Source of the DNA: a virus | Virus record (IMG/VR): IMGVR_UViG_3300009285_016193 | Span: 1 to 42,678 of that record | Reading direction: 5' to 3' (one strand) | DNA: 42,678 nt | In this document: positions 15,182-23,963 of the stretch, one piece after another | Position numbering within the stretch: position 1 is the first letter of the stretch | Layout: each line of letters opens with the position of its first letter | Notes under the pieces: model-generated | The model's database searches: none | Told to the model about the DNA's origin: nothing | Seen by the model: only the letters and a program-made list of their open reading frames with translations | Made by a program: the position numbers and the translations under genes

Positions 15182-18100
15182 TTATCGAATCTTCGGTTCG
15201 AACAGTATTTCCTTCTCCCGTAATACTCCCATACGGAAAAGAAACTTTTTCAGTTCGTCTTTTTTTTGCAGTTCGTTAAAAAACTTTTGCCGTTCTTGAT
15301 CGACCGATGTCTCTCGGATACCGGTAAACAAGCGCAAAAATTTTCCAAGATTCGATTGATCTTCTGATTCAAGAAATCCCACCGTAGAAAGGATCCTAGA
15401 AGTAAACATATTTCTCAAAAAAGCGAGAAACATAGGGTTCGCCCTATATTCTGTTTTTCGTCCAGAAATAACGCCGTTTACAAACACCGGTTGATTGAGA
15501 ACCTCTTGCCATCCGATAAGACTTTCGATCTCTTTTCTTACCGGCGACGGAATCACTTTTAAAAACGGAAACAACGCGGCCCCATTGTCGATTTCGGTTA
15601 TCGGTTTTCTCCGAAACGTATCAAAATCAAGCGCCGCTTCAACAGGAAATTTAAGGTTGGGATTCGCTTTACTAAGCGTATCGGCTATAACGTTCGAGAT
15701 GATGTTGCCCCTGCCACTGAATCGATTTAAAAATTCTTCAATGGGCAGTCCGAATCCGGAAAGAACAATGTTTTGACCAAATTTATTCATTCCCGCTTTA
15801 ATCTGAAGACTTTCAAGTATCCAATCAGGCAATCCTTTTAAGTCTTCTTCGTTTATCGGCGCGCCGAATGCCTCGCCCACTCCGCGAATAAATTTCAACT
15901 GTGCGGCAACCCTTCCTGGATTATGCGTAAGCGCACTCAACTGAAGCTCAAAATTCTTACGAGACCAGGTATAAAATGGAATGAGACGACGCATAACAGA
16001 CCGTTCAAATTCGGTAAGCTTAGTATAATTAAATAAAGCGTCTTCTGCGGTTTTTACCGCCTCTTTGATTCCCTTACCCTGCATAAGTTCACTTACGATA
16101 GTAACGGTCTTTGCCTGCGCTTCGGCAAACGCTCCAACTTTTCTTCCGGTCGCAAGAAAGATATTTTCCCGGGAAAGTAAATTGAGTTTTTGAAGCCGAC
16201 CGCCCGCCCGGCGAATTTCTAAAGGCGCAGTATCCAAAAACTGTTCAAATCTTCCAAAAGCGCCCTCACGAAATACATTGGAGTTTTTGAAAATAAGATT
16301 TCGTATTTCCCCTTTTGTAATTACCTTCCCCATTTTTGTAGTCAACACACCTTCCAAATCTCTTCCATATATAATATCATACGCATGCTTTTGCAGATGC
16401 GGATTTAAAGTATCAACACCGATTTTCAACATATTTTGAAATTGATTCGAGGTGATATTTCGAATATGGAATCCAGGGAAAATAGAAGTGACATACCCTT
16501 TAAACAGACCGGTAACATAGTCGAGACCCGTAACCCGAGCAATTTCGTCAATGGGATTCAATTCCTTTACCCACAACTTATTCAATTCTTTTGCAATATC
16601 TTCCGGCAACCACGCTTCTATTTTGCCTTCGATTCCCTCACGGGTCCATCGAACAAGGCCAAGCTGTTTTGCTTCTTTTTCTGTAAGTTCCCGTATAGGA
16701 ACTCCAAATCGTTTTATGACCGCCTGTGTTGTTTTTGTTTTTATGCGAGCAACAACTACATCAATTTGACCCCGGGTAAACGCTTCAAACGGATCTCGTA
16801 TAAGCTGGTCATTCACAACGCCGGTAAACTTTTTACGAAAACCCATTGTAGGACTTCCGAGGTTTCGCCCAACCGCAAAGTCACGGACCGCAAGCTTATC
16901 CCTAAACTTTGAAGGAATGTAAAATTTTATCGCTTCATCATCCGGAATGTTTGCAAGTTTCGCAAAACGTTTCACTATCGCATTTTCGCTGTTAAACATA
17001 ATGTCCGCGAGATTTTGAAGTTTCGGGTTATCGAAATTCAGAACTTGTCCCTTTTGAACTTTTTTCGCTGCTTTACGAGCGTCCAAAATACCCTGTAATA
17101 TCCGAGACTTTTCGGTAATTTCATTTTGAATTTTAATAACTTTATTTTCCAATATAGCAAGCTTTTCTAATTTCTTCGGACGAGGTACGGTTTTTGTTAT
17201 TACTCGAAGGGCCTCTTCCGCAGTATCTACTTTTCCCAATTTCGCGATACGAACTTCGAGATTAAGCACTATTTCTTTCAATTCGTCAACCTTCACGTTT
17301 AAAGCAGATGCTACCGCGCCACTTACTCGTGCCTCACTCGGTAATTCCTGCGTAACCTTCCTTACAACAGTAGGAGACAAATCTTTTATAACTTCCCGAA
17401 GAGCTTTGATTGCATCTTCAAGCGATGCAGTTCTTCCGTCTTTCAAGCCAACTCGAATAACCTTCATCCTTTCTTGTAATTGCGTCACCTGTTTTGCCGC
17501 AGAATCTTCCAATCCTTCAAGTCGCCGAAGCGCTCCCGCCTCCGATTGCAGAACAAATCGCGGATCTTTTGTAGGGAACCGCTCATTGAACTCTTTTATC
17601 AAACGTTCTTGAATTCCTTTTTCGGCACTGACGACTTCGAGCTTTTTTGCAAAAACATCATCGAAAAATTTTATCATTTCGTCATCGGTCAAATTTTTGA
17701 ACAAATCCTCATTAGATTTTATGAGTCCTTCAATCGCGTTTTTTGCCGCACGATCAGCCCCTTCCACAATAGAAATAAGTTTTGGATTTCTTCCAAAATC
17801 CGCTATAAACGTTTTTCCAAGAGTATTTTTTAGCGTCTGGGCAATTTCGGTTTCCCCAAGCCGGCGCGCCGCTCGCCCCGGCAATGTACCGGCCAACGCT
17901 TTTGAAGATACCAAAGTCCTGCCGAAAAATTTTATTCCGCCTTCATCAATCATTTTAGAACCCAACATAGCAATGGAATCAACTGTTCCGCGATCAATTC
18001 CTTTCGCGACAAACTCATCTACGATTTGAGCAGAAAGACCTTTTTTACCTGTTGCCCGCAAAAGAAGTTCGTTTATCACCCCGCTAACCTTTCTCGATCC

Positions 18101-18643
18101 TATTTTTGCAGCAACATCCGGAGTAATACCTTTTAAAAGAGCATTATTGATATTCGTTCTCACCAACTCTCTTGCGGCGCCTTGAGCGAGTTTCGTACCT
18201 GTTTTCGTAAGCGCCCTTCCGCCGACCTTCAACCCAGCGCCTATACCGAACGTGAGATAAGTAATTGGATCAAATAAAACATCGGCGATGAATCCGGTCG
18301 TGGCAACGCCAATTTTACCCGGCCGGCCTTCGGGATTAACCCCTACGTCTTCGCGTATCACATCAGAGAAAGAAAGATTCCTTTTAACCCCTTCTCCAAT
18401 TCCTTGAATTATGCTTTTTTCCGGATCGAAAACGCCTTTTGTCGCACCCGCAACAATTGCATTTCCAAAATTCACCACCCGGCTGACTTTATTAAGAGCA
18501 TTTAACAACCGGCTTTCTTTTGGAGGTTCAATACCGCGAGAACGAGCGAAAGACTCCAATCCTTCGCTCGTTGAAAGATCAAAAGAAACTTTGGGCATTC
18601 TTCCTCCGCTTTGCGTAGTGGTTGTACCGAATAATCGCGCCAT
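15182..18643 (-). CDS. large internal virion/DNA-ejection protein candidate
   Basis: At 1153 residues this is the largest gene product. After a polar start there are glycine/alanine-rich amphipathic stretches (about 50-200) that could become membrane-active. Long helical and coiled-coil segments follow (about 330-520). The C-terminal third contains the segment RLIPFYTWSRKNFEL, which resembles a short motif seen in large phage virion proteins. In podoviruses, genes at this place beside the lysis module encode internal proteins that extend the tail through the cell envelope. No lytic-enzyme motif is visible. A tape measure is unlikely because other long-tail genes are absent. The specific role is inferred. 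Confidence 0.55.
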   Translation of the reverse strand: MARLFGTTTTQSGGRMPKVSFDLSTSEGLESFARSRGIEPPKESRLLNALNKVSRVVNFGNAIVAGATKGVFDPEKSIIQGIGEGVKRNLSFSDVIREDVGVNPEGRPGKIGVATTGFIADVLFDPITYLTFGIGAGLKVGGRALTKTGTKLAQGAARELVRTNINNALLKGITPDVAAKIGSRKVSGVINELLLRATGKKGLSAQIVDEFVAKGIDRGTVDSIAMLGSKMIDEGGIKFFGRTLVSSKALAGTLPGRAARRLGETEIAQTLKNTLGKTFIADFGRNPKLISIVEGADRAAKNAIEGLIKSNEDLFKNLTDDEMIKFFDDVFAKKLEVVSAEKGIQERLIKEFNERFPTKDPRFVLQSEAGALRRLEGLEDSAAKQVTQLQERMKVIRVGLKDGRTASLEDAIKALREVIKDLSPTVVRKVTQELPSEARVSGAVASALNVKVDELKEIVLNLEVRIAKLGKVDTAEEALRVITKTVPRPKKLEKLAILENKVIKIQNEITEKSRILQGILDARKAAKKVQKGQVLNFDNPKLQNLADIMFNSENAIVKRFAKLANIPDDEAIKFYIPSKFRDKLAVRDFAVGRNLGSPTMGFRKKFTGVVNDQLIRDPFEAFTRGQIDVVVARIKTKTTQAVIKRFGVPIRELTEKEAKQLGLVRWTREGIEGKIEAWLPEDIAKELNKLWVKELNPIDEIARVTGLDYVTGLFKGYVTSIFPGFHIRNITSNQFQNMLKIGVDTLNPHLQKHAYDIIYGRDLEGVLTTKMGKVITKGEIRNLIFKNSNVFREGAFGRFEQFLDTAPLEIRRAGGRLQKLNLLSRENIFLATGRKVGAFAEAQAKTVTIVSELMQGKGIKEAVKTAEDALFNYTKLTEFERSVMRRLIPFYTWSRKNFELQLSALTHNPGRVAAQLKFIRGVGEAFGAPINEEDLKGLPDWILESLQIKAGMNKFGQNIVLSGFGLPIEEFLNRFSGRGNIISNVIADTLSKANPNLKFPVEAALDFDTFRRKPITEIDNGAALFPFLKVIPSPVRKEIESLIGWQEVLNQPVFVNGVISGRKTEYRANPMFLAFLRNMFTSRILSTVGFLESEDQSNLGKFLRLFTGIRETSVDQERQKFFNELQKKDELKKFLFRMGVLREKEILFEPKIR

Positions 18644-18646
18644 ACT

Positions 18647-20140
18647 TTATTGTACGCTGAAAAACTTTTTAGTGAGCGATTCGGGACTTGCCGGAGGAGC
18701 TATGCTTCGCGTTTCTCCGGGCAACGGGCTTTCTCCGTTGATCTCTTCAGATCCGACTCCGGTACTCAATTTAATTCCAAGTGCGGACTCTATCTGCACG
18801 TTGCTTATTTCATCAGGGGTATACACGGTTCTCAAAAGTACGCTTCCGTTCATAAGGATTCTTTGCGCCTCGTCTGGATTTGCTTTTTCCAGTGCTTGAG
18901 CTTGTTTAATAATTTCTGCAGCGTCTTCTCGAAAATCGGTCTGCGTCTTTTGAAAATCTTTCATAATATCAAGTTGTAAACGCAGTGCGTCCCGCTCGTC
19001 CTTATTTTGAGATAACTGTAACTGTGCAGCAGTAACTTGAATAAGTTGATTTGTTCTTTCGAGTTGCATTTCAGTCGCAGCCGCAAGACGTTCCTCACGG
19101 GCTTGTGCCAATTCTGCGGTATCTTGTAAACGCTCTTCCCGAATTGCTTCAACAGTAGGCATAAGTCGCCCGCCCACAACCGCAAATCCTGCTTTATTGA
19201 GTTGTTCGATCGCTTGCTGTTTACCCTTATCAGCCGACTCAACCAATTTCGAAATATCCTCGTATATGCGCTGTCGAAGATCCAAATCGCGCTCCATCAA
19301 ATCAAGCGCAAGTCCTTTCGCCACATTCAATTTATCCCCCGCAAGATCACTCACTAATGCCATAACTTTTGATGCGCGCATGCCAGACATGAAAAGTCCA
19401 CGACGGCCAAGAGATTCTTCAATCTCTGTTTTTTCTACGGCAAATTTTCTATCCAACAAATCAATAACTTGTTGTGCTTTTGTTTCTTCGCTTGCGGCGG
19501 TTAACTCCAAACGGTCAAGAAAAATTTTAAAACGCGGGTCTGAAAAAACAGTATTTATCAAATCCGCTTCTGATGGCGTAGTATCGGTTATCCCACTAAT
19601 CTCTGTCGCTGACGGTGCTTGCTCGGGCACGGCCGTTGGAGGTGGCGCGAGTGCAGGAGACGGCGTTGGTGTAGGACTAACAGCAACAGAAGGTTCTTTG
19701 GGTTGTGCCACTTTTACTGCAGTTTTGTCTTCCGGTAACTTTTTCTCTTCCGGTAAAGGCGCAGATCCGCCTACAGCAGGAAAGTAACCCTTTGAGACCG
19801 GTAAAACACGCCCTGTTTTTGGTTCCACGCCGAATCCACCAAGAATCGACTGCGCGGTTTGAAATTCTTTTGTAGAAAAATTTCCCAAAAACGGAGAAAC
19901 GCGCGTTTCTGGAGACGTCGGAGTAGCAGAAGAAGCAACCGCAACGGGTTTCTCTTCCCCCTGCAATACTTTAAGAAACGCTGGGTTTTGCGTTGGGGAC
20001 CCGGTATATGTTCCAAGCCGTGACTCAAGACCTCGTTCTTTAAACATCTTCTCCCGAGAAGGAAAATCAGACGGCTGTCCTTTTGATTTGAGAAAATCAA
20101 CGATTGATGTTGTTGTATTCAATTTTATTGGTGCTGCCAT
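18647..20140 (-). CDS. internal virion protein candidate with proline-rich linker and coiled coil
   Basis: The 497-residue protein has an N-terminal polar region, a Pro/Ala/Thr-rich flexible linker (about residues 130-185) and a long alpha-helical coiled-coil block (about 200-430, rich in Glu, Gln, Ala and Leu). It sits three bases from the 1153-residue gene and is probably its partner in the ejection apparatus. No family is recognised. Confidence 0.55.
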   Translation of the reverse strand: MAAPIKLNTTTSIVDFLKSKGQPSDFPSREKMFKERGLESRLGTYTGSPTQNPAFLKVLQGEEKPVAVASSATPTSPETRVSPFLGNFSTKEFQTAQSILGGFGVEPKTGRVLPVSKGYFPAVGGSAPLPEEKKLPEDKTAVKVAQPKEPSVAVSPTPTPSPALAPPPTAVPEQAPSATEISGITDTTPSEADLINTVFSDPRFKIFLDRLELTAASEETKAQQVIDLLDRKFAVEKTEIEESLGRRGLFMSGMRASKVMALVSDLAGDKLNVAKGLALDLMERDLDLRQRIYEDISKLVESADKGKQQAIEQLNKAGFAVVGGRLMPTVEAIREERLQDTAELAQAREERLAAATEMQLERTNQLIQVTAAQLQLSQNKDERDALRLQLDIMKDFQKTQTDFREDAAEIIKQAQALEKANPDEAQRILMNGSVLLRTVYTPDEISNVQIESALGIKLSTGVGSEEINGESPLPGETRSIAPPASPESLTKKFFSVQ

Positions 20141-20141
20141 A

Positions 20142-20807
20142 TCAGTTCAAAATTTCTAAAATAAATTGTCTTATAGTAATACTATTCCCGGCGGTACTGG
20201 CCGACCATTGAGCAGTAACCGCAAGAACATTCGATGTAGTAGTATTTAAAGAAACTGTCGCCGTATTCGAATCGTCCTTATTGACATTGTTGATCTTCCC
20301 GACCATTTGTGCCTCAACTGTTCCGGAACTTCCGATGGCACTTACAATTCCCGTCCAAATTAGATGCCACGGCTGAGTTGTTACCGCAGCGGCCGTAGAC
20401 ACCATTGAATTCCACTCGGTTGTGGGAGCGTTTCCTGCGCCAACCCGCACCGTCACTGTTCTTGTCGCATCCGCCGTATACGTTCCCAACGCGGTAATCC
20501 GTATGAGCATCCCGAAGTGAATTTCATCCGGTAAAAACGTGAATGTGGCAAGATTTGTTTGAGTCGCGCCATTCACATCCGTACTGACTGTCGTCACCGT
20601 AGCGCTTGCGGCAACAAGTCCAGATAGCACAAAAACGTCTTTTAACTTTACTGATCGCCCGACTAAAGGAACGTTGATTGGATACAACCGTCTGTTTAAA
20701 GTCTCGTTCACAAACTCTCCAACTTCCCGTTGGAACGGTACATCTACGTTCAAATCCTCCACCGGCGCCGGCTCTTCTTTTATTTTAATTTTTTCTTCTT
20801 CCGGCAT
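20142..20807 (-). CDS. beta-rich virion protein, hypothetical
   Basis: The 221-residue product has a charged N-terminal arm (about 50 residues, Glu/Lys/Pro-rich) followed by a Thr/Val/Ala-rich beta-sandwich region. The pattern fits a small tail or fibre-associated jelly-roll domain. It lies tightly between the nozzle-like gene and the internal-protein genes, with two-base gaps. Function is unknown. Confidence 0.5.
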   Translation of the reverse strand: MPEEEKIKIKEEPAPVEDLNVDVPFQREVGEFVNETLNRRLYPINVPLVGRSVKLKDVFVLSGLVAASATVTTVSTDVNGATQTNLATFTFLPDEIHFGMLIRITALGTYTADATRTVTVRVGAGNAPTTEWNSMVSTAAAVTTQPWHLIWTGIVSAIGSSGTVEAQMVGKINNVNKDDSNTATVSLNTTTSNVLAVTAQWSASTAGNSITIRQFILEILN

Positions 20808-20808
20808 A

Positions 20809-22518
20809 TTACGGTCTTTTAATTACTTCAGTATCTTCAAGAATAAACCCGTTGAATATTGAAGTGCTAGCGGTATTTACAGAAGCTCCTCGAAACCCGA
20901 CTCGCCATCCAGCCGCTTCTTTCGGAAACGGCAATACTTGATTTGACTTCCGGATAGCTCCGAGCGGACTGTACGCCGTAATCCCATCTTCATTTTCTAC
21001 CCGGTAATCAATCATCCACTGGCCTTGCTCCGTAAACCCACGGAAAAACTTGAATGACTTATAAAGGTGCGGATGAGTAAAATCGTATAACGGAGTTTCA
21101 AACATTGCAGAGACAACGGATCCGGTATCCGAAACCAAATCCTGAAAAATGTCCGTTCCCTGCCGAGTATTAATAGACTGATTATCCATGTAGCGATTTT
21201 CAAACAAACGGTAGTACTTCGCATTCACGTCTCCCATGAAAAGCGCAGGCATATACTGTTGCGCGCGATCCCCAAAACGGAATTTATCAAAAGAACCAAA
21301 ATGTGTTATATCAGTCCACCCTGAATGAACTGTCCACGCCTTTCTTATAGTATCGTAGTCAAGAACAACATCATTCGTGCTTACGGGGTCGGTAACATCA
21401 CCTATATAAATAAGGTAGTGATCTCCAAACTTCCCTGAAAAAGTATTAAGAACTACTCTTTGAGTCGCCGCATCAAAAGTTGGTTGGAAATTTTTCCAGT
21501 ATTGCTTCACCGGCAAACCAATATTCTGTGATTCAAATCCGTTCGTTGCAAAAATTCCTTCTGGACAAAATGTATACATAAGACTGTTTATTTCTTGAAC
21601 CGAACGGTGGTTCCACGCGCCAGTATAGAACTGCCGCTGTTTCAATTCGATTTCGTCGTAAGAAAAAAGAGTGTTCGGTTTAAAAATCCATAATTTATCG
21701 TTCAATATTTTAAGTCCTGAAATCGGCTCTCCGCGTTGATCTTCGACATCAAAAAAATCAGTTGTTGTAGTCCAGCTTGTTCCGTCTCCGCGAGCAGAAA
21801 AACTTACGCGTCTGGGATCGCCGTTGGTTCCAGAATCGTTCGAACCAGCGCCATAAATCCTATCACGGTAATTCGTAAGAAAAAGAATGCTCGGTTCACT
21901 ACTCACGTCAGTCACCGTACCGGCATCAAACTGTTTTAAGTTCCCCAACCTACCACCGAATATAAGTATATTATTCAACACGGCATAGTAAACGCCCATC
22001 TGCGCATCAACCGCTGTTCCTGACTGTGTAAGCGTAGACCATTGATTAACGGCGATTCCTGCACTATGGACAAAAGTTATCCCTGAACAACCGGTAAAAG
22101 TCGTTCCCGTAGTTCCGGTATACGCTATAAGGTCACCATCAATTTCTATTGTTCCAGATGCCGCAAAGTTTGCCGTTGACGCAACAGTAATTGTTGTATC
22201 AGAAGTAGCAACGTTTGCCGTAAGTCTTGTCGAGCGCAGTAAACTTATGACACCTGTAGCCGCACGGTTATTAACCAAAAAGACAATCCCCGGTGTGCTG
22301 CCTGCGTCAAAACGTTCAAAAACAAACGAATTATCTATTGTCCCGGCAAGCGTATTCCCAACCTGCTGCGAACCGCGCCGCGTGGTAATCCGACCAGCAT
22401 CATCGACAAAAATATTTCGCGAATCAAGAAGCTCATTCTTTTTCATCTCAAAAAGCGACTTGTTTCGTACAACGCCTCCAGAAAAATTTGTTACTGCGTA
22501 GTTTTCTATTTTCGGCAT
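20809..22518 (-). CDS. tail nozzle-like beta-propeller protein (P22 gp10/T7 gp12 type)
   Basis: The 569-residue protein starts with a phrase common in phage nozzle proteins (NFSGGVVRNKSL) and then shows repeated beta blades (LLNNILIFGGR, YRDRIYGAGS, ILNDKLWIFKPNTLFSYD and similar). Residues about 95-160 form an inserted Ser/Thr/Ala-rich beta domain. Propeller proteins of this kind form the lower tail tube of podoviruses. Neighbouring adaptor and fibre-like genes agree with this. The assignment rests on pattern and position, not on a named-domain match. Confidence 0.6.
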   Translation of the reverse strand: MPKIENYAVTNFSGGVVRNKSLFEMKKNELLDSRNIFVDDAGRITTRRGSQQVGNTLAGTIDNSFVFERFDAGSTPGIVFLVNNRAATGVISLLRSTRLTANVATSDTTITVASTANFAASGTIEIDGDLIAYTGTTGTTFTGCSGITFVHSAGIAVNQWSTLTQSGTAVDAQMGVYYAVLNNILIFGGRLGNLKQFDAGTVTDVSSEPSILFLTNYRDRIYGAGSNDSGTNGDPRRVSFSARGDGTSWTTTTDFFDVEDQRGEPISGLKILNDKLWIFKPNTLFSYDEIELKQRQFYTGAWNHRSVQEINSLMYTFCPEGIFATNGFESQNIGLPVKQYWKNFQPTFDAATQRVVLNTFSGKFGDHYLIYIGDVTDPVSTNDVVLDYDTIRKAWTVHSGWTDITHFGSFDKFRFGDRAQQYMPALFMGDVNAKYYRLFENRYMDNQSINTRQGTDIFQDLVSDTGSVVSAMFETPLYDFTHPHLYKSFKFFRGFTEQGQWMIDYRVENEDGITAYSPLGAIRKSNQVLPFPKEAAGWRVGFRGASVNTASTSIFNGFILEDTEVIKRP

Positions 22519-22519
22519 A

Positions 22520-23953
22520 CTACGATCCCGTTATCGATTGCGGATAGTTATTCGGATTCACCCGAGCAAATCCCCACCCACCAGGTGTTGTCCTGTAATC
22601 TTTTATTCTCCCATGCTGCGAAGATTGCTTTGTGGAATATTTTCCTTCAAGCTCTTTTATCCCACGCTCGTATTTTGCGAGCAGTTCTTTTGCCTTTTCG
22701 TCTTTATTAAGCCCGGGCGCAAGATCAGCGGCAGCTCCCCATACAAGAACATCAGGTTCTGGAACCGCGGTGCGGTCTTGAGTATCAAGCAAATCCGTAG
22801 GCTCAACATGACACGAATATACAATATCTCTTTCAGTAATTGTCGTGGTATTAGTATGAGTCGCGGCGGTCGTTCCCTCCATTCCGCGTCGTAGACCGGT
22901 GAATGTCGTTGTGGTTGACGCAGTAGCATAGATCACCTCGCTATCAATAATGAAACGGTAGTAATCTCCCCGGTTAAATCCCGAAGTTGCGGTAACCGTT
23001 ACCGAAGTAGCCGTCGCCGTAATCCCGGCAACATCATTGATTGTCGTAGTTTGCGCAGCTGACGCTGGCCGCGGATACACCTTGATCTCCCTATTCCATA
23101 TATTGAAATGCGACGGGTCCGCAGAGGTTTGATCCGTATCCCAATGAAGCGCATCCCATTCAGAACGCGGCACGTCAACCAATGGCTGTGTGTCAAAGCT
23201 TATGGTATGGGCTTTTTGTACGGTTGAAGGAATGGCGTAACGAAACTGATTTGCGACCGAAGAAAAACTCCGCTCATCTTCGTAAAAACTCCACAAACGC
23301 ACATGCGCTATGTCACGCTGTTTATCGTTTAGCGCTTCATCAATTTCTCTATCTTTCAACTTTGATGATGTACGAAATTCATCAAGCGCTTTCCTTACTT
23401 TTCTCCGAAGCACCCAGAGAGTACGCGAGTCATACGAAGATCCTTCTCCGGCGGCTTCGTAATTTACCCCATCGGAATATGAAGAGAAACCGCCAGATGT
23501 TTGATTGTTGAAACGGATAAATCCGTAACCAGTGGTATTTGTCGTATCTTCATAGATAGTAAATTCTTTATTTGCTTCAACTAATTGTGTCGCAAGAACA
23601 GAAACTCCAGAAGTAGAATCCGTAGTATTACGGCTGAACTCAACCCGGTTAAAATCAACGCGATATACCGGTTCTCCAATCGCATGGACAAACCTTGCAC
23701 CACCAGCGCCCAACTGATCTATAGTAAGCGACGTGCCGTCGGACGCAGTCGCGGCCATTTGCAAAACTTCCGCGTTCGAAGACCCGATTTCTCCAACAAT
23801 TATATAGGTATTGTCCGACCACAAAGACCCTGAACCAACATCCGCATTGACTCCGGCAACCGTAAGGGTGGTACCGGCAACGGCAACGGCCGCCGTAAGA
23901 TACGTTTTTTCCCTGTCTTCTACTAAAAGCCTATTGTTTGCTTTGAACAACAT
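22520..23953 (-). CDS. head-tail adaptor-like protein (T7 gp11/P22 gp4 type) with inserted beta domain
   Basis: The 477-residue product has a helical core typical of adaptor proteins (residues about 180-240: RRKVRKALDEFRTS, then EIDEALNDKQRDIA) followed by a beta stretch and a C-terminal basic helix and tail. The N-terminal 150 residues and a segment at about 300-360 are beta-rich, Thr/Ala-rich insertions resembling those in the next gene. This suggests a shared modular beta domain. Its place directly before the nozzle-like gene supports the role. Confidence 0.55.
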   Translation of the reverse strand: MLFKANNRLLVEDREKTYLTAAVAVAGTTLTVAGVNADVGSGSLWSDNTYIIVGEIGSSNAEVLQMAATASDGTSLTIDQLGAGGARFVHAIGEPVYRVDFNRVEFSRNTTDSTSGVSVLATQLVEANKEFTIYEDTTNTTGYGFIRFNNQTSGGFSSYSDGVNYEAAGEGSSYDSRTLWVLRRKVRKALDEFRTSSKLKDREIDEALNDKQRDIAHVRLWSFYEDERSFSSVANQFRYAIPSTVQKAHTISFDTQPLVDVPRSEWDALHWDTDQTSADPSHFNIWNREIKVYPRPASAAQTTTINDVAGITATATSVTVTATSGFNRGDYYRFIIDSEVIYATASTTTTFTGLRRGMEGTTAATHTNTTTITERDIVYSCHVEPTDLLDTQDRTAVPEPDVLVWGAAADLAPGLNKDEKAKELLAKYERGIKELEGKYSTKQSSQHGRIKDYRTTPGGWGFARVNPNNYPQSITGS

Positions 23954-23963
23954 ATTTTTAAAA

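Noticed and set aside
15182-18643. Tape-measure protein
   Set aside because: It is long and helical, but no major tail, tail-tube or sheath gene accompanies it. Nozzle- and adaptor-like genes point to a short tail, so an ejection protein fits better.
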